Assembly: GCA_034509755.1 (NCBI GenBank) | Contig: CM067555.1 | Span: forward strand, 3,852,142 to 3,916,141 | DNA length: 64,000 nucleotides | Direction of reading: 5' to 3' | From: Anisodus tanguticus | Lineage: Eukaryota; Streptophyta; Magnoliopsida; Solanales; Solanaceae | Part shown: positions 33,415 through 44,589 of the stretch, in pieces | How the letters are laid out: the number at the start of each line of letters is the position of its first letter | Numbering within the stretch: the first letter of the stretch is position 1 | The notes under the pieces: model-generated | What the model saw: the letters and a program-made list of their open reading frames with translations, nothing else | The model's database searches: none | Told to the model about the DNA's origin: nothing | Position numbers and translations under genes: made by a program

Positions 33415-33686
33415 TATATCACTTATTAATGACAAAAATATATATAAGTACAAAATAAATATTAATGAAGGAAAAATAATATAAATTATATTTAAAAATA
33501 TATGCGGGTCGGGGTCGGGCTGGGCCGGATCAGTCGGGTAAAATTTTCTTACCCTGGCCCGACCCTGACCCTGACCGGGTCCCCGCTTTTTCGGGTCGAG
33601 TGGCTCGCGAGTCAGCTATAAGCTGACCCTGGCCCTGGTTTTTTCGAGTTTGGCCGGGCGGGTCCCCAACCCGGTGGACAGGTCTA
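32778..33686 (+). mobile_element. hAT-type MITE, complete (909 bp)
   Basis: TAGACCTGTTCA at the left and TGGACAGGTCTA at the right are inverted ends, with GC-rich CCGACCC/GGGTCGG subterminal tracts on both sides. GTCAGAAG (32770-32777) and ATCAGAGG (33687-33694) match at six of eight positions. Same family as 8156-8724, but with an added (TA)n tract and the full right end. Confidence 0.85.
33365..33407. repeat. (TA)n microsatellite
   Basis: An uninterrupted AT run of about 42 bases inside the hAT MITE, ending TACACACA. Confidence 0.95.
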
Positions 33687-33780
33687 ATCAGAGGGTAATA
33701 GATCACCCGATTAGTTTGAGTGTTAATTCAATTTTTCAAGTATAGTTCAGAGGTAATTTGATGTATTTGCCATTAAAATA

Positions 33781-34386
33781 TGATTAAACATGTTTTATGC
33801 TGTTTCTAAAAGATCTCAATGCAGGAATATGAAATATATATATCTACAAATTGATCTTCTGTATAACAACAACAAAAACATATCCACTAAAATCCCGTGG
33901 TACACTGTTATTCTATATTGGCTGTTTTTACATGGATCTTGAGGAATCATTCTTTACATGTCAAGTTGTTTTCCATTTCATGTGTGTAATTGTAGGAAAA
34001 GGCAGATACGCCCATAACCTATTAAATTTATCAATAAATTTCATTTTGACATATTATTTTGATTAAGCATCTGAAGATATGATAAGTGTATTAGACACTT
34101 CCGGCTCACTATTTTTAAAAAGTTTTTGTGTGTGTTCTTAAGCATCCATTATGTAGATAAGTTAACCACTTAAACTATGTCATCTTCTTTAATTTATACA
34201 CATTAGCCTCAATAAATTGTAAAACCTTATGCATATTTCAATTAATGTTGATGTGTGTAATAAAATGAGTCTTTTTAATGTGATCACCTTATCTACTTAA
34301 TGAACGCTTCTCTGTAGAAACTTTTTCAAAATATAAGCTTAAAGTATCAAATTGGAATATTTTATTATGTGTTCAAGTGATCAGTT
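33781..34386. other. intergenic, no gene seen
   Basis: No supported coding frame, tRNA box or terminal repeat in this AT-rich spacer. Confidence 0.45.
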
Positions 34387-34401
34387 AAAAATACATACAT
34401 A

Positions 34402-35656
34402 CAACAACAATAACATACCCAGTGAAATCTCACACCGTGGGGTTTGGGAGGGTAGAGTGTACACAGACCTTACCTCCACTTTGGTAGGTAGAGCGGTTGT
34501 TTTCGGAAGACCTTCAGCTCAACACAAAGCATAATCACAAGCAAGACAATCAAAACAAAGCAAGAGTAAAGAGTAAAGCAAGAGAAACGGCCAAACTCAT
34601 ATAAGGAACTAAAGCAATATAAAGTGCATTCGAACAAAAGGAAATAGTAGCTAACACAACTAAATAAGCTAGACAAAATATACTAAAGAACACATAGCAG
34701 CAGAAATCAAACTACAATGGATTATAAAGCAATAATGTGTCTATAAGTGTGATAGGCTAATCGGGCCTACAATAATAACACTACAACTATCAATTTGTAA
34801 GCATAAGTAGGACTACGCTCGAGTACCTACTACTGGTCTACCCTAATTTGTGTCATCCACAACCCCCTATCTAAGGTCACGTCCTCAGTAAGTTGCACTT
34901 GCGTCATATCCCGTCTAATTACCTCTCCTCGATACTTCTTTGGCCTACCTCTACCCCTCTTGAACATGTCCATAGCCAACCTATCACACCTTCACACTGG
35001 GGCATCTGTGTCTCTCCTCTACACATGTTCGAATCATCTCAACTTCACTTTTCGCATCTTATCATCCACCGAGGCCACTCTCACTTTCTCCCAGATATCA
35101 TTATTTCTAATCATATATCTCCTTGTATGCCCACACATCCATCTCAGTATCCTCATCTCCGCAACTTTCATCTTTTGTATGTGCGAAGTCTTGACTGGCC
35201 AACACTCCGCCCCATACAACATAGTCAGTCTAATGACCACCCTATAGAACTTGCCTTTAAGTTTTTGTGGCACCTTTTTGTCGCACAAGACTCCAGATGC
35301 GAGCCTCCATTTCATTCACCCTGCCCCAATACGATGTGTGACATCGTCATCAATCTCTCAATTTCCTTGGATAATAAACCCTGGGTACTTGAAGCTTCCT
35401 TTCTTTGGAATGATTTGAGTACCAAACCTTACCTCCATGCCTGTCTCAGGGTCGCTCCCGTTGCTGAACTTGCACTCCAAATATTATGTCTTGGTCCTAC
35501 TCAACCTAAACCATTTAGACTCCAGAGTCTGTCTCCAAACCTCCAGCTTGGCGTTCACTCCGCTGCGAGTCTCATTAATCAGGACTATGTCGTCTACGAA
35601 TAACATACACTGTAGTACCTCCCCTGGATTTGTCGCGTCAGTCCGTCCATCACAAA
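34402..35656 (-). mobile_element. RTE-type LINE, 5'-truncated
   Basis: On the minus strand it reads RT C-terminal peptides: FVDDIVLINETRSGVNAKLE, KVPQKLKGKFYRVVIRLTML and ILRWMCGHTRR. A non-coding 3' region follows, with the same AAGGTCTGTGTACACTCTACC core and (TTG)n-like tail as TS SINEs. AAAAATACATACATA flanks it on both sides (34387-34401 and 35657-35671). Several frameshifts make it inactive. Confidence 0.9.
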
Positions 35657-35745
35657 AAAAATACATACATAATTGGTGAAAATTTATATAAAATCAATTT
35701 CAATTTAATTTATTTTAAATTAAGACATACTATTACTGCTATGTA

Positions 35746-35961
35746 CTCCCTCCGTCTAAAAAGATTAGTCTAGTTTAACTTTGCACAAAGTTTAAAAAAT
35801 AAAGAAAGACTTTTGGAATGTATGGTCCAAAACAAATCTTAGATATTTGTGTGGTTATAAATGATATCATAAAGTTAAATTATTTTTAAATATAGAAAAG
35901 ATACAATCTTTTTTGGACAAACTAAAAAGGAAAGTAGGTCAATATTTTGGGACGGAGGGAG
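35746..35961. mobile_element. Stowaway MITE
   Basis: CTCCCTCCGTCTAAAAAG and its inverted partner ending GGGACGGAGGGAG, flanked by TA on both sides. 216 bp. Confidence 0.92.
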
Positions 35962-36255
35962 TAACTTTATAAGAATCTTTTACTTTATTTTTTTTTCCGA
36001 TGATCTGTATGGTTCTTGATCCCTCTCTTTTTATTTTTGTTTATTTATCATACTTTAATGCCCAATTGGGGTCGGATGCAATATATATGGAAGCAAAGTT
36101 TCCTCATTGTCATTAAATGAAAAAGGGTAAAAAAAAAAAGGATCAATAATTAGAGTAAGAATAAAGGCAAAGGATAAGTAGCAGTAGAGCTATTAAAACG
36201 GGACAGTCCAGTTCAAGCCTCACGGGCCAAGAATTTTGATGGGTTGGGGCGGGTC

Positions 36256-37225
36256 AACAACAACAAGAGCAACATACCCAGTGAAATTCCACAACGTAGA
36301 GTCTGGCAAGGTAGAGTGTACGCAGACCTTACCTCTACCTTGGTAGGTAGTGCGGTTGTTTCCAAGAGACTCTCGGCTCAAGACAAAGCATAAGCACACA
36401 CAAAGCAAAAGCAAAAGCAAAAGCAAAAGCAAAAGCAAAAGCAAAAGCAAAGCAAGAGAAACGGTCAGATCCGGTCAAAAAAATTTAAAGCAGTATGAAA
36501 ATGCTGGTATCAAAGCGAATAAGTCATGATAGCGCATTCTGAAAAGTGAACAGTAACTAGAGCTTGTAAATAAGCTAGACAAAATATACTAAAGACCACA
36601 TAGCAGCAGAAATCAAACTACAATGGATTATAAAGCAATAATGTGTCTATAAGTGTGATAGGCTAATCGGGCCTATAATAATAACACTACAACTATCAAG
36701 TTGTAAGCATAAGTAGGACTACGCTCGAGTACCTACTACTCTTCTACCCTAATTTGTGTCATCCACAACCCCCTATCTAAGGTCATGTCCTCAGTAAGTT
36801 GCACATGCGTCATATCCCGTCTAATTACCTCTCCCCGATACTTCTTCGGCCTACCTCTACCCCTCTTGAACATGTCCATAGCCAACGTCTCACACCTCCG
36901 CACTGGGACATTTGTGTCTCTCCTCTGCACATGCCCAAACCATCTCAACCTCATTTCCCGCATCTTATCCTCTACCGAGGCCACTCCACTCTATCTGGGA
37001 TATCATCATTTCTAATCATATCCCTCATTGTATGCCCACACATCCATATCAGCATCCTCATCTCCGCAACTTTCATCTTTTGGATGTGCGAAGTCTTGAC
37101 TGACACTCCGCCCCATACAACATAGTCGGTCTAACCACCGTCCTATAGAAGTTGCCTTTAAGTTTTTGTGGCACCTTTTTGTCGCATAAGACTCCATATG
37201 TGAGCCTTCATTTCATCCACCCTGC
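36256..37225 (-). mobile_element. RTE-type LINE, 5'-truncated, inside a hAT MITE
   Basis: The minus-strand RT tail (EDKMREMRLRWFGHVQRRD, MFKRGRGRPKKYRGEVIRRD) and the TS-like 3' end are very close to those of the copy at 34402-35656. The host sequence GGGTTGGGGCGGGTC (36241-36255) is repeated with one change at 37226-37240, a 15 bp target duplication. Confidence 0.92.
36401..36455. repeat. (CAAAAG)n microsatellite
   Basis: About nine copies of the hexamer lie in the 3' non-coding part of the LINE. The sister copy at 34402 has only one or two at the same place, so it expanded after insertion. Confidence 0.92.
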
Positions 37226-38070
37226 GGGTTGGGGTGGGTCGGCCCTTCATTTGAAAGGGCCTTAAAATGGCCAGCCCAACCCAGCTCTGCAAGGGTCGTG
37301 GGCTGGGGCGGGCTTGCCATGCATTTTTTTAATATTTTTTATAAGAAAATTTGTTTTTCAATTTAAATTCGAACCTATAAGTATGCTAATTTGTTAACAT
37401 TTCTAACATATAATTATATGGAAGTACATAATTCTACGATAACTTATACCATATTCAACACCTATAGATTGTCAAGCACATTTTAATCTTGTTGTGATAA
37501 AATTATCTTAATTAACATCTCCATTTTCAACATTCATATGCAAAGTTAATTAGTTAAACATTATCGAATAACTACATTTTAAAAACTAATAATATTTAAA
37601 TTCACTTAAAAATATTACCACTTTGAATTCGGTAAAGCTCCACAACGTAATTTCGAGTAACAAGAAGTTCTTGACAATTTCATGATGGATGCAACTTACA
37701 TGCTTTGTGATTAGAAATTTTAGTATTAGGATATACTCGGTGATTAGGAATTTAACGCTAAATGAGAAAGGTATTGTGTAAGATACTAAAACTAATTCGG
37801 TAATCACTATTCCTGTTTTTTATTTCGGTAATCATTATTCCTATTTTTACTTCTTTTTCATAATTTTTTTAATTTTTTTTTAATTAATCTAGATAGCTTT
37901 TTGGCTCACGGGCCGGCCTAGGTCAGGCCTCAAGGGCCCGCAGGCTGACTTGAACTGGGCTTATAAGCCTCAGTTTTAAATGGGCTTAAGAAATGTTAGC
38001 TCAACCCTATCTCAATAATGGGCTGGGTAGGGCTAGCCTCAAGGCCCAAGCCCATTTTGACGGCAGTTCA

Positions 38071-38695
38071 ACAAGGTACGTCTAAACATAAATTAAACAT
38101 ATAATTTATGAATTTAAGTTATATATATCTGTGTAAAGAATTTTAAAATGTGAAGTTTGTAATTTAAAAATAAAATGAATTATATATTACAATAGGTAAA
38201 GGTGGCCCGATGAAATAAAAATTCCTTAGAGTAGAGATATAACTTAAACTCATAATATATATACACGCCCAACATATGCATACTAATTAAGCTTGCATAT
38301 ATTCATTTCAAGAATAATTTCACAAATATTAATCCAACATTCAAATCATTTCACTAAAACCATAAAAACTAATTCAGATAAATAAATAAGAAATAAATTA
38401 ACTATGGTTATATATCACAGAAAAAATAACTTCTGAAAAATGCTAAATCTAGTCCACCCAAAAATAAAAATATGACAACTATTTTGAGAAAGAAAGAGTG
38501 ATTTGAAACAAATTACTGAAATGTGAAAGTCCTTCCTTATTCTGATATTATTAGAATTCCATTATGGACTCTAACCTCATTTATTGTCATATAAGTGTAT
38601 CAAACATTAAACTACTTGGCATTCAACTGCCCATGATATGAGAACCTTTCCTAAAATTGATATAAAGGAATATTAAGACCAAATATTTGTTCCAA
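38071..38695. other. intergenic, no gene seen
   Basis: AT-rich spacer; no supported frame or terminal repeat. Confidence 0.45.
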
Positions 38696-38712
38696 TTAAG
38701 TATTAGAATATA

Positions 38713-38893
38713 GAAGGGGAGCCTTGAAGTAAGTAATAAAGTTGTTGTCATGTGACCAGGAGGTCATGAGTTCAAGTCGTGGAAATAACTTCTAGCAGAA
38801 ATGCAAGGTAAGACTGCATACAACAAACTCTTGTGATCCGACCCTTTTCCGAATCCCACGCATAGCGGGAGATTAGTACACCGGACTGCCTTT
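38713..38893 (+). mobile_element. Au SINE
   Basis: The body matches the Au SINE as I know it: GTGACCAGGAGGTCATGAG-TTCAAG B box, CAGAAATGCAAGGTAAGACTG, and a CACGCATAGCGGGAG...CACCGGACTGCC end with a T tail. A 17 bp duplication (TTAAGTATTAGAATATA, 38696-38712 and 38894-38910) flanks it. Confidence 0.93.
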
Positions 38894-39409
38894 TTAAGTA
38901 TTAGAATATAATACTAGTATAGCATCTTTTCAAATCCCTCTTTAGTGGTTGACTCTTGTTCACATATCTACCAAACACAAGTCATGGTTCAGGTGGCATA
39001 CGTCCACATACACCCTAGCAGGACAAATATGCAAGATAGGAGAATTCAGCAAATTTTTAAACAATCCAGAATCTTCAATAAACAATTATGTCAGTAGCTC
39101 AACTGCAGTGCCAATTTTTCTATTAATTCAAACTTTTTAAATACTTAATATTTTTCCTACCACAAGGATTTATACACCAGTAGAAAAAATAGAGAACTTG
39201 TAATAGTGGTTTTTATCTTTTATTTTTTACTCTGTTTTATTTGTATAATATTGATCTTAAATGAGCTAAAGCGAAATGATCAATAAGGATTCATACAATC
39301 GATTACAACTTATTGAGATTGAGAGCAGAATTTCTGCATACCATTTGGCTGAAAGATGGCACTATAGCAACCTTAATGCTGTTAAAAAAAAATGTGTGAA
39401 TTTTTCCAC

Positions 39410-39580
39410 CACCAAAAGGTTGTGTGGAGTGGTAAGTACTCTTCATCTTTAATTAGATGTCTCGAATTTGAGTCTTAAGAATGGAGTCACCTTATCTCCC
39501 AAAGAGAAACTTTCATATACGAATCAAAACTAGTCGGGTCCCGAAGTAGATAATGTATACTAGGCGTGACACCAAAAGAA
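39410..39580 (+). mobile_element. tRNA-derived SINE (same family as 59405 and 61714)
   Basis: A-box-like TGTGGAGTGGTAAGTAC and B-box-like GTCTCGAATTTGAGTC, then GAATGGAGTCACC and a GGGTCCCGAAGTAGA 3' part. Ends are approximate and no clean duplication was found. Confidence 0.6.
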
Positions 39581-39847
39581 TTGTACTTAGCTGTCTCTTG
39601 GTATTCTGCCTAAGTAGTGTCCTAAAAAGATACCAGAAATGAGAGGATTTCATATTATTAATTGAAAGTAAGCTCATTATAATTAATCTGGAAAAAAAAA
39701 ACTTGTGTTATTAGAATTAGTACATCTTTATTATATTATACATGGGAATTGAAAATATTCCAAGTATTGTAAGTAAAAACAAGTTTATAAAGAAGAGAAA
39801 AAGATAGAACACACACAGAATCTGCATACCTTATCCCTTTAAATTAT

Positions 39848-39891
39848 AATATATATATATATGTATATATATATGTATATATATATATACA
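39848..39891. repeat. (TA)n/(TATG)n microsatellite upstream of the WRKY gene
   Basis: An alternating TA run broken by TATG at two points, about 240 bp before the WRKY start codon. It may overlap the core promoter; TATA-like words are everywhere in it, so no single TATA box can be chosen. Confidence 0.85.
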
Positions 39892-40131
39892 CATAAAGCA
39901 TCAACTACCAATAATAGCTTTATAACATATAGTAGTAGAGCTATAACAGAATAAGGCAAACACACACACAAAATCAAGAACTTTGATTCCCCTTCATCTG
40001 CTCCACTCTCCTTCAGCTTTTCATCAATTTCTTAAACCCCCTTATAAGTTACAAACTGCATAATTAATATCACAGTTAAGTACCAGCAAAGCTAATTAAA
40101 GCTAGCTAGCTAGTGTGTACTAGTAGTGAAA

Positions 40132-42398
40132 ATGCTAATAATGGAGGAATTAGAGAGGCCTATCAAGAATTCATGGTCTCATGAAGATGAGCTAATAAAG
40201 GAACTTCTTGATGATGAATCACCATTCTTTTTGGCACCTCAAGAATATTCAAATTCTTCAAGTGATAATTCACTTGTAACAAAGAGCTCCATTGTTCATT
40301 CAGGGCCAAACATTGATGATACAGAGAGTGGTTTGTCAGTGACAAGCTATGGAGTTCAATCTCATGATGTTTCACATACCAGGTTTGATTTTTCTCAAGA
40401 TTTTCAACTTTTACAATGAGTTTAAGTTTAATGCACTTAAAGTATCAAAAAATGAATATGTTTACATAATCATGTCATTTATAAAGTTGTTAGGACTAAA
40501 TCTCTATAAGAAACATAGACTTAAGCAAAGATGAATCTAGAATTTGAAGTTACGCGTTTATACAGCTGTCACAAGTTAATTCTAGGATTATAAATGGGTT
40601 CACACACTACTAAAAATAAAGATTTTTCCACCGACATTCAGTGATAATTTGTGCTATATAATATGATTTTCTCACCGCATTCCCACCGAACAAGATTACT
40701 GGGAAAACGCATGATGGGAAACATGTTCCATTGAAATACCGGAAACTTCATAATTTTTCAGTGTGAAAATTCTACTATTTTAGGTTTTTTTCAGCGATAT
40801 TCAGTGCGAAATAGCCACTGAACATTTTTCAGTGGGAAATCAGTGAGAAAATAGAGATTTTTTAATAGTGACATTCAAATGTTTATAGATATTTTGTGAA
40901 TTTCTTAATATATATATATACGCACGTGAACCCGTAACCAATTATTCTCTAGATCCGCTACTATATTTAAGTATATATATTGATAGTTCAAAGTTTTCCT
41001 ACACTAACAATATAGGCTAATATGTGATAACAAGTTATTAACTACTTTTACCAGATTAACAAGTAAAGGTCCATAGAGACTTATCAGTAATTACGGTCGT
41101 AAGATAGTACACATATATGGTGGCTAGTCTATGCTATAACAAGTAAAATTATACCGATAATGAAACATCTTTACATATCAATGTATGTTACTATTTTGTT
41201 TTTGTTTTCTTTGCAATGAACTTGAATTTTTGTTCATAAAATGCAGGAATTTAGGTTTGGGAAGAGGATTGAACATGATGATGAGTAAGCAAGAGGCACA
41301 TGAAAATAAATATACATTGAGAGTAAAGACTTGTGGTAATGCAATGGCTGATGATGGTTATAAGTGGAGAAAATATGGCCAGAAATCTATTAAGAATAGC
41401 CCCTATCCCAGGTATGATGCCTCATTTTCTTGCTGTTAATTAGAAAAAAAGAGTTTTAATTATATTGTCTTTCCAGAACAATAATTAGAATCAATCAACA
41501 TTATGGAATGATGTGTCCAATTAGTCATTACATTTGCCATTAGCAAATAGGTAGAATTATAAAAAGGGATATTAACATTCGATTAAAAAACATTCACCCA
41601 TTTAGACGGAATAGTTTGCACCCATGATTGGTGTATACTCAGTGTGTAACAAATCTACAATAAGTGTATAAAAAATATAATTTATGTAATAAGTCAATAA
41701 TTATACACTATATACTGACTAAAATTTAGAAAAAGTAAATATTAAAGCTGTCTTCTATTGAGAGCTTTGTTAGAACTCCTTATGAAAAATGATATACATT
41801 AGAGCTCCAAGCTTACCCTTATAGGGATTATTGATTTTTTTCGAAATGGAAAATTTATAGAAGTTCTATGAATCAAAGTTTCTATATTTGAAAATTTATT
41901 TGATAGTATTATCTATTATGTCATTTTTACTCGTTATAGCAGATAACATATCTTATTTACAGGAGCTACTACAAATGCACTAACCCGAGGTGTGGGGCAA
42001 AAAAGCAAGTGGAGAGGTCCAGTGATGAGCCCGACACTTTCATAATCACTTATGAAGGCCTTCATTTGCATTTTGCTTACCCATTTCTCACGCTCGATCC
42101 ACCTCAATTTTTTTATCAGCCCAATAAGAAGCCCAAATTAACAAATTCAAAAGCCCATAGCTATGAATCTGAAACTGCAAGTGAAGTTGATGCAAGCCCA
42201 AAATTTGTCAACCCAGGCCCAGTTGTGGACCTTGAACAAGGATTGGGCATTGGCGGAATGGGCTCACAAGGGTTACTTGAAGATATGGTGCCATTAATGG
42301 TTCGAAACCCATCTACTAAGCCCACAAGCTCCTATTCTTCATCGTGCTCTTATTCATCCCCACCAACTTCTCCTTCATTTTCTTGGTCAAATAATTAG
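40132..42398 (+). CDS. WRKY transcription factor, WRKY49-like, three exons
   Basis: Exons 40132-40382, 41247-41411 and 41963-42398, GT-AG borders, phases join to 283 residues. The WRKY domain has WRKYGQK at residues 124-130 and a zinc finger C144-X4-C149-X23-H173-X-H175, the group I/IIc pattern, so it should bind W-box DNA in the nucleus. The second intron falls after the PR of SPYPR, the position typical of most WRKY genes. SIKNSPYPRSYYKCTNPRCG and TFIITYEGLHLHFAYPF resemble Arabidopsis WRKY49. An acidic N-terminus (HEDELIKELLDDE) and a Ser-rich C-terminus complete it. I chose the first ATG; ATG 40141 (MEELERP) is an equal candidate. Intron 1 holds a CACTA-type MITE. The 3' end is duplicated at 44590. 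Confidence 0.93.
40605..40870. mobile_element. CACTA-type MITE in WRKY intron 1
   Basis: Ends CACTACTAAAAAT and TTTTTAATAGTG are inverted copies beginning with CACTA, flanked by ACA on both sides (40602-40604 and 40871-40873), the 3 bp duplication of that superfamily. Subterminal TTCAGTG words repeat inside. 266 bp. Confidence 0.85.
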
Positions 42399-42894
42399 TT
42401 TTTCTAGTAAATATATTGTATGTATGATAGTAGAATATATATTGTTGTAGGAAAATTATTACATGGTGAGCAAAATAAATTGTGGGGGAAAAGCTTGAAT
42501 TTGTTGCATATGAAAGAAAAAACATTTAGATGACACGAGTTTTTTCATATTCATGGACTCTATCGTCCTAAACCAATATCAAAAAAGGAGTTTTACAACT
42601 TATAGCAGCTCATAAAAAATATAACCGACAAATGTATATATTTTATATATTAATGACAATATACACATAATATACATATCTTATACATAATTGATGTATA
42701 TTTTTTGTATATTAACTAATAGATGTAATTATTTTTAATTGAGCGGTCAAATGTTTAAAAGCTCTATCTAAAATAAGGGGAAATGTCTAAAATACACTCC
42801 AACCTTTTTTTGGATTTGTTGTAACACATTTAACCTTTACAGTGGTCATATTACCCCCCCTAAATATATTTTAAGGCATTTTTTTGGTATTTAT

Positions 42895-43720
42895 AGTCAA
42901 ACCTCTCTATAATGGCAGCATTTGTCCGAAAATTTCATGACTGCTATAGTGAGGTGCTACTATGTATGTATATTGACATTTGATATTTAGATTTCAGTTA
43001 GCTGTTATAAACAAAAATACGTAAATACTTATTTTTCTGCATTTTTTTATGTTATAAACAAAACTAATATATTTGTTAAGTTTATAACCTCAATTGATTT
43101 TCATATCTCATAAATTAAAAATTGAAAAGACTAATAAATTCATAACTAGTTGTATCATACGATAAAGAACTAAAACCTAAGGAACATATGCATTTAAACT
43201 TAATTAAAAATTTAAATATTTCAAGTTTGATGTAAGAATTCTACAATTGTAGGTTGTTTCGTAAATTTTCAATCTCTTAGTGATAATATAATGCTTGAAT
43301 TGATGAAAGGTTTTGTCCAAACTTTTAGCAAATGAGAATTCAATAGCTTTCTCTTGAAGGTTGTCTAAGAGATAAACATAAATATTATAATATTTTATTT
43401 TATACAACCTCTCTACCCCACAAAGATAGAGGTAGGGTCTTCGTACATCTTACCCTCCCCAGAGGCGACTGTGTGGGATTACACTGGTATGTTGTTATTG
43501 TTATATTTCTTACAAAATATTACTACACAATATTTCAGTATTACCGTTACAGAGAAATAATTTTAGAAAGAGTGTACAGTTATAATAAATATCACTGCTG
43601 TTATAGAAATGTTGTTATAAAGAAGTAAAATATAACATAAAAATTCGATTCCGGAGAAAATCAGACCATTATAGTGAAATGATGTTATAACGAATGACAA
43701 TTATAAATAGGTTTGACTGT
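42895..43720. mobile_element. MITE with AGTCAAACCTCTCTATAA ends
   Basis: Left AGTCAAACCTCTCTATAATGG and right ATAAATAGGTTTGACTGT are inverted. Repeated GCTATAGTGAGGTGCTA-like and GTTATAACGAATGA words occur near the ends. It is nested in the Mutator-like MITE and itself holds a SINE fragment. Confidence 0.75.
43408..43501 (+). mobile_element. TS-SINE/RTE 3' end fragment
   Basis: AGATAGAGGTAGGGTCTTCG, CTTACCCTCCCCAGA and GTGGGATTACACTGGTATG plus a TTGTTATTGTT tail. The third layer of the nest. No clear duplication. Confidence 0.75.
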
Positions 43721-44066
43721 ATCTAAAAAAATTAAACCAAAATTCAATGCAACACAAGCCAATATTAGATTATGAAAAAAATAATGATTTACAAGATCAA
43801 ATTTCAAGAGATTCAACTGCTTTCTCAATGAAAAAAAATTAAGAGTGTAAGAGAGAATTCTATTCTTTTTATTTTGTTCAAAGAGTGAAATTACTTGAAA
43901 ATGATTGGACTCTTTTGTTTTTGGCCTTTTGTTCAACACATGTTTGAATTGTTATCCAGCTCACTCCATGAATGCTAAAGAATTTGCTTACAAATATATT
44001 CATGGGGTAATAGGACTCCCGTAAAGGTTAGGTGTGTTACAACAAATTCGGACAACGATTGAGGTG

Positions 44067-44346
44067 TATTTTAGGTATTTTTCTATAAAATAAACATAAA
44101 TAAGAAAAGTGTAATTTCACTTCCATATCACAAATAGTTCTCGTTCCTTTTTATTGGGGGTGTATTTTAGGTATTTTTCCTATAAAATAAATATTAATAA
44201 GAAAAGTGTAATTTCACTTCCCATATCACAAATAGTTCTCGTTCCTTTTTATTGGGGTGTATTTTAGGTATTTTTCCTATAAAATAAACATTAATAAGAA
44301 AAGTGTAATTTCACTTCCCATATCACAAATAGTTCTCGTTCCTTTT
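44067..44346 (+). repeat. tandem triplication, unit about 94 bp
   Basis: Three copies starting GTGTATTTTAGGTATTTTTC at 44067, 44160 and 44255 include CACAAATAGTTCTCGTTCC. They differ at only a few positions. The first copy begins inside the right end of the Mutator-like MITE. Confidence 0.92.
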
Positions 44347-44451
44347 TTCTTTCTCCAGAATATTTTTGGTTCTAACAAACTACTAATAGGAAATACAGGA
44401 GGAAGTGACAAAGTCACTTTTTACATCACTAACCAAAAATGAGATATCCCC

Positions 44452-44535
44452 GCAGAGATCTAGTAACTCAGCTGATTGACTATATAAACTTTCATCTTAT
44501 TGATGATGGTTCAAATCCCCGCGTTGTAATCCCCT
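44452..44535 (+). mobile_element. tRNA-derived SINE fragment
   Basis: TAGTAACTCAGCTGATTGAC (A-box-like) and GATGGTTCAAATCCCCGC (B-box) are about 45 bp apart, as in tRNA-derived SINE heads. The 3' body is unclear. A tRNA gene is unlikely, since the stems do not pair. Confidence 0.5.
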
Positions 44536-44589
44536 TTCCATTTTCCTTCTTTTACCCTTATGTAATAATTTATTTATTTTTAAAACCTA

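Larger units (their letters stand above)
32061..33771. mobile_element. Mutator-like element with gene-like interior (Pack-MULE candidate), nested hAT MITE
   Basis: Ends GGCAAAATACATC and GATGTATTTGCC are inverted, and similarity continues inward (CCTTGAATTATA against the complement of TATAGTTCAGAGG). A perfect 9 bp duplication ATTAAAATA flanks it (32052-32060 and 33772-33780), as for Mutator. Without the nested MITE it is about 800 bp. The interior at about 32260-32620 has higher GC, a K/R-rich short frame and a TTTTCGTTTCAG acceptor-like string, like host UTR or exon DNA. Confidence 0.8.
36185..38070. mobile_element. hAT-type MITE split by a LINE
   Basis: Left end AGCTATTAAAACGGG and right end CCCATTTTGACGGCAGT are inverted, with GGGC/GCCC-rich subterminal tracts. 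The element is interrupted at 36256 by an RTE LINE. The part after 37240 carries on the GGTCGGCCC tract. Outer ends are approximate. Confidence 0.65.
42778..44085. mobile_element. Mutator-like MITE with nested insertions, downstream of WRKY
   Basis: Long inverted ends (AAATGTCTAAAATACACTCC ... GGTGTATTTTAGGTATTTT) include TTGTTGTAACACA-TTAACCTTTAC against its complement near 44030. TAAAATAAG (42769-42777) and TAAAATAAA (44086-44094) match at eight of nine. A different MITE at 42895-43720 sits inside it. Confidence 0.82.

Noticed and set aside
34893..35603. 236-residue plus-strand frame
   Set aside because: It is the antisense shadow of RTE reverse transcriptase, which reads on the minus strand with clear motifs.
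36220..36450. Minus-strand frame with a long leucine run, like a signal peptide
   Set aside because: It is the (CAAAAG)n microsatellite in the LINE 3' region read in reverse; no gene context.
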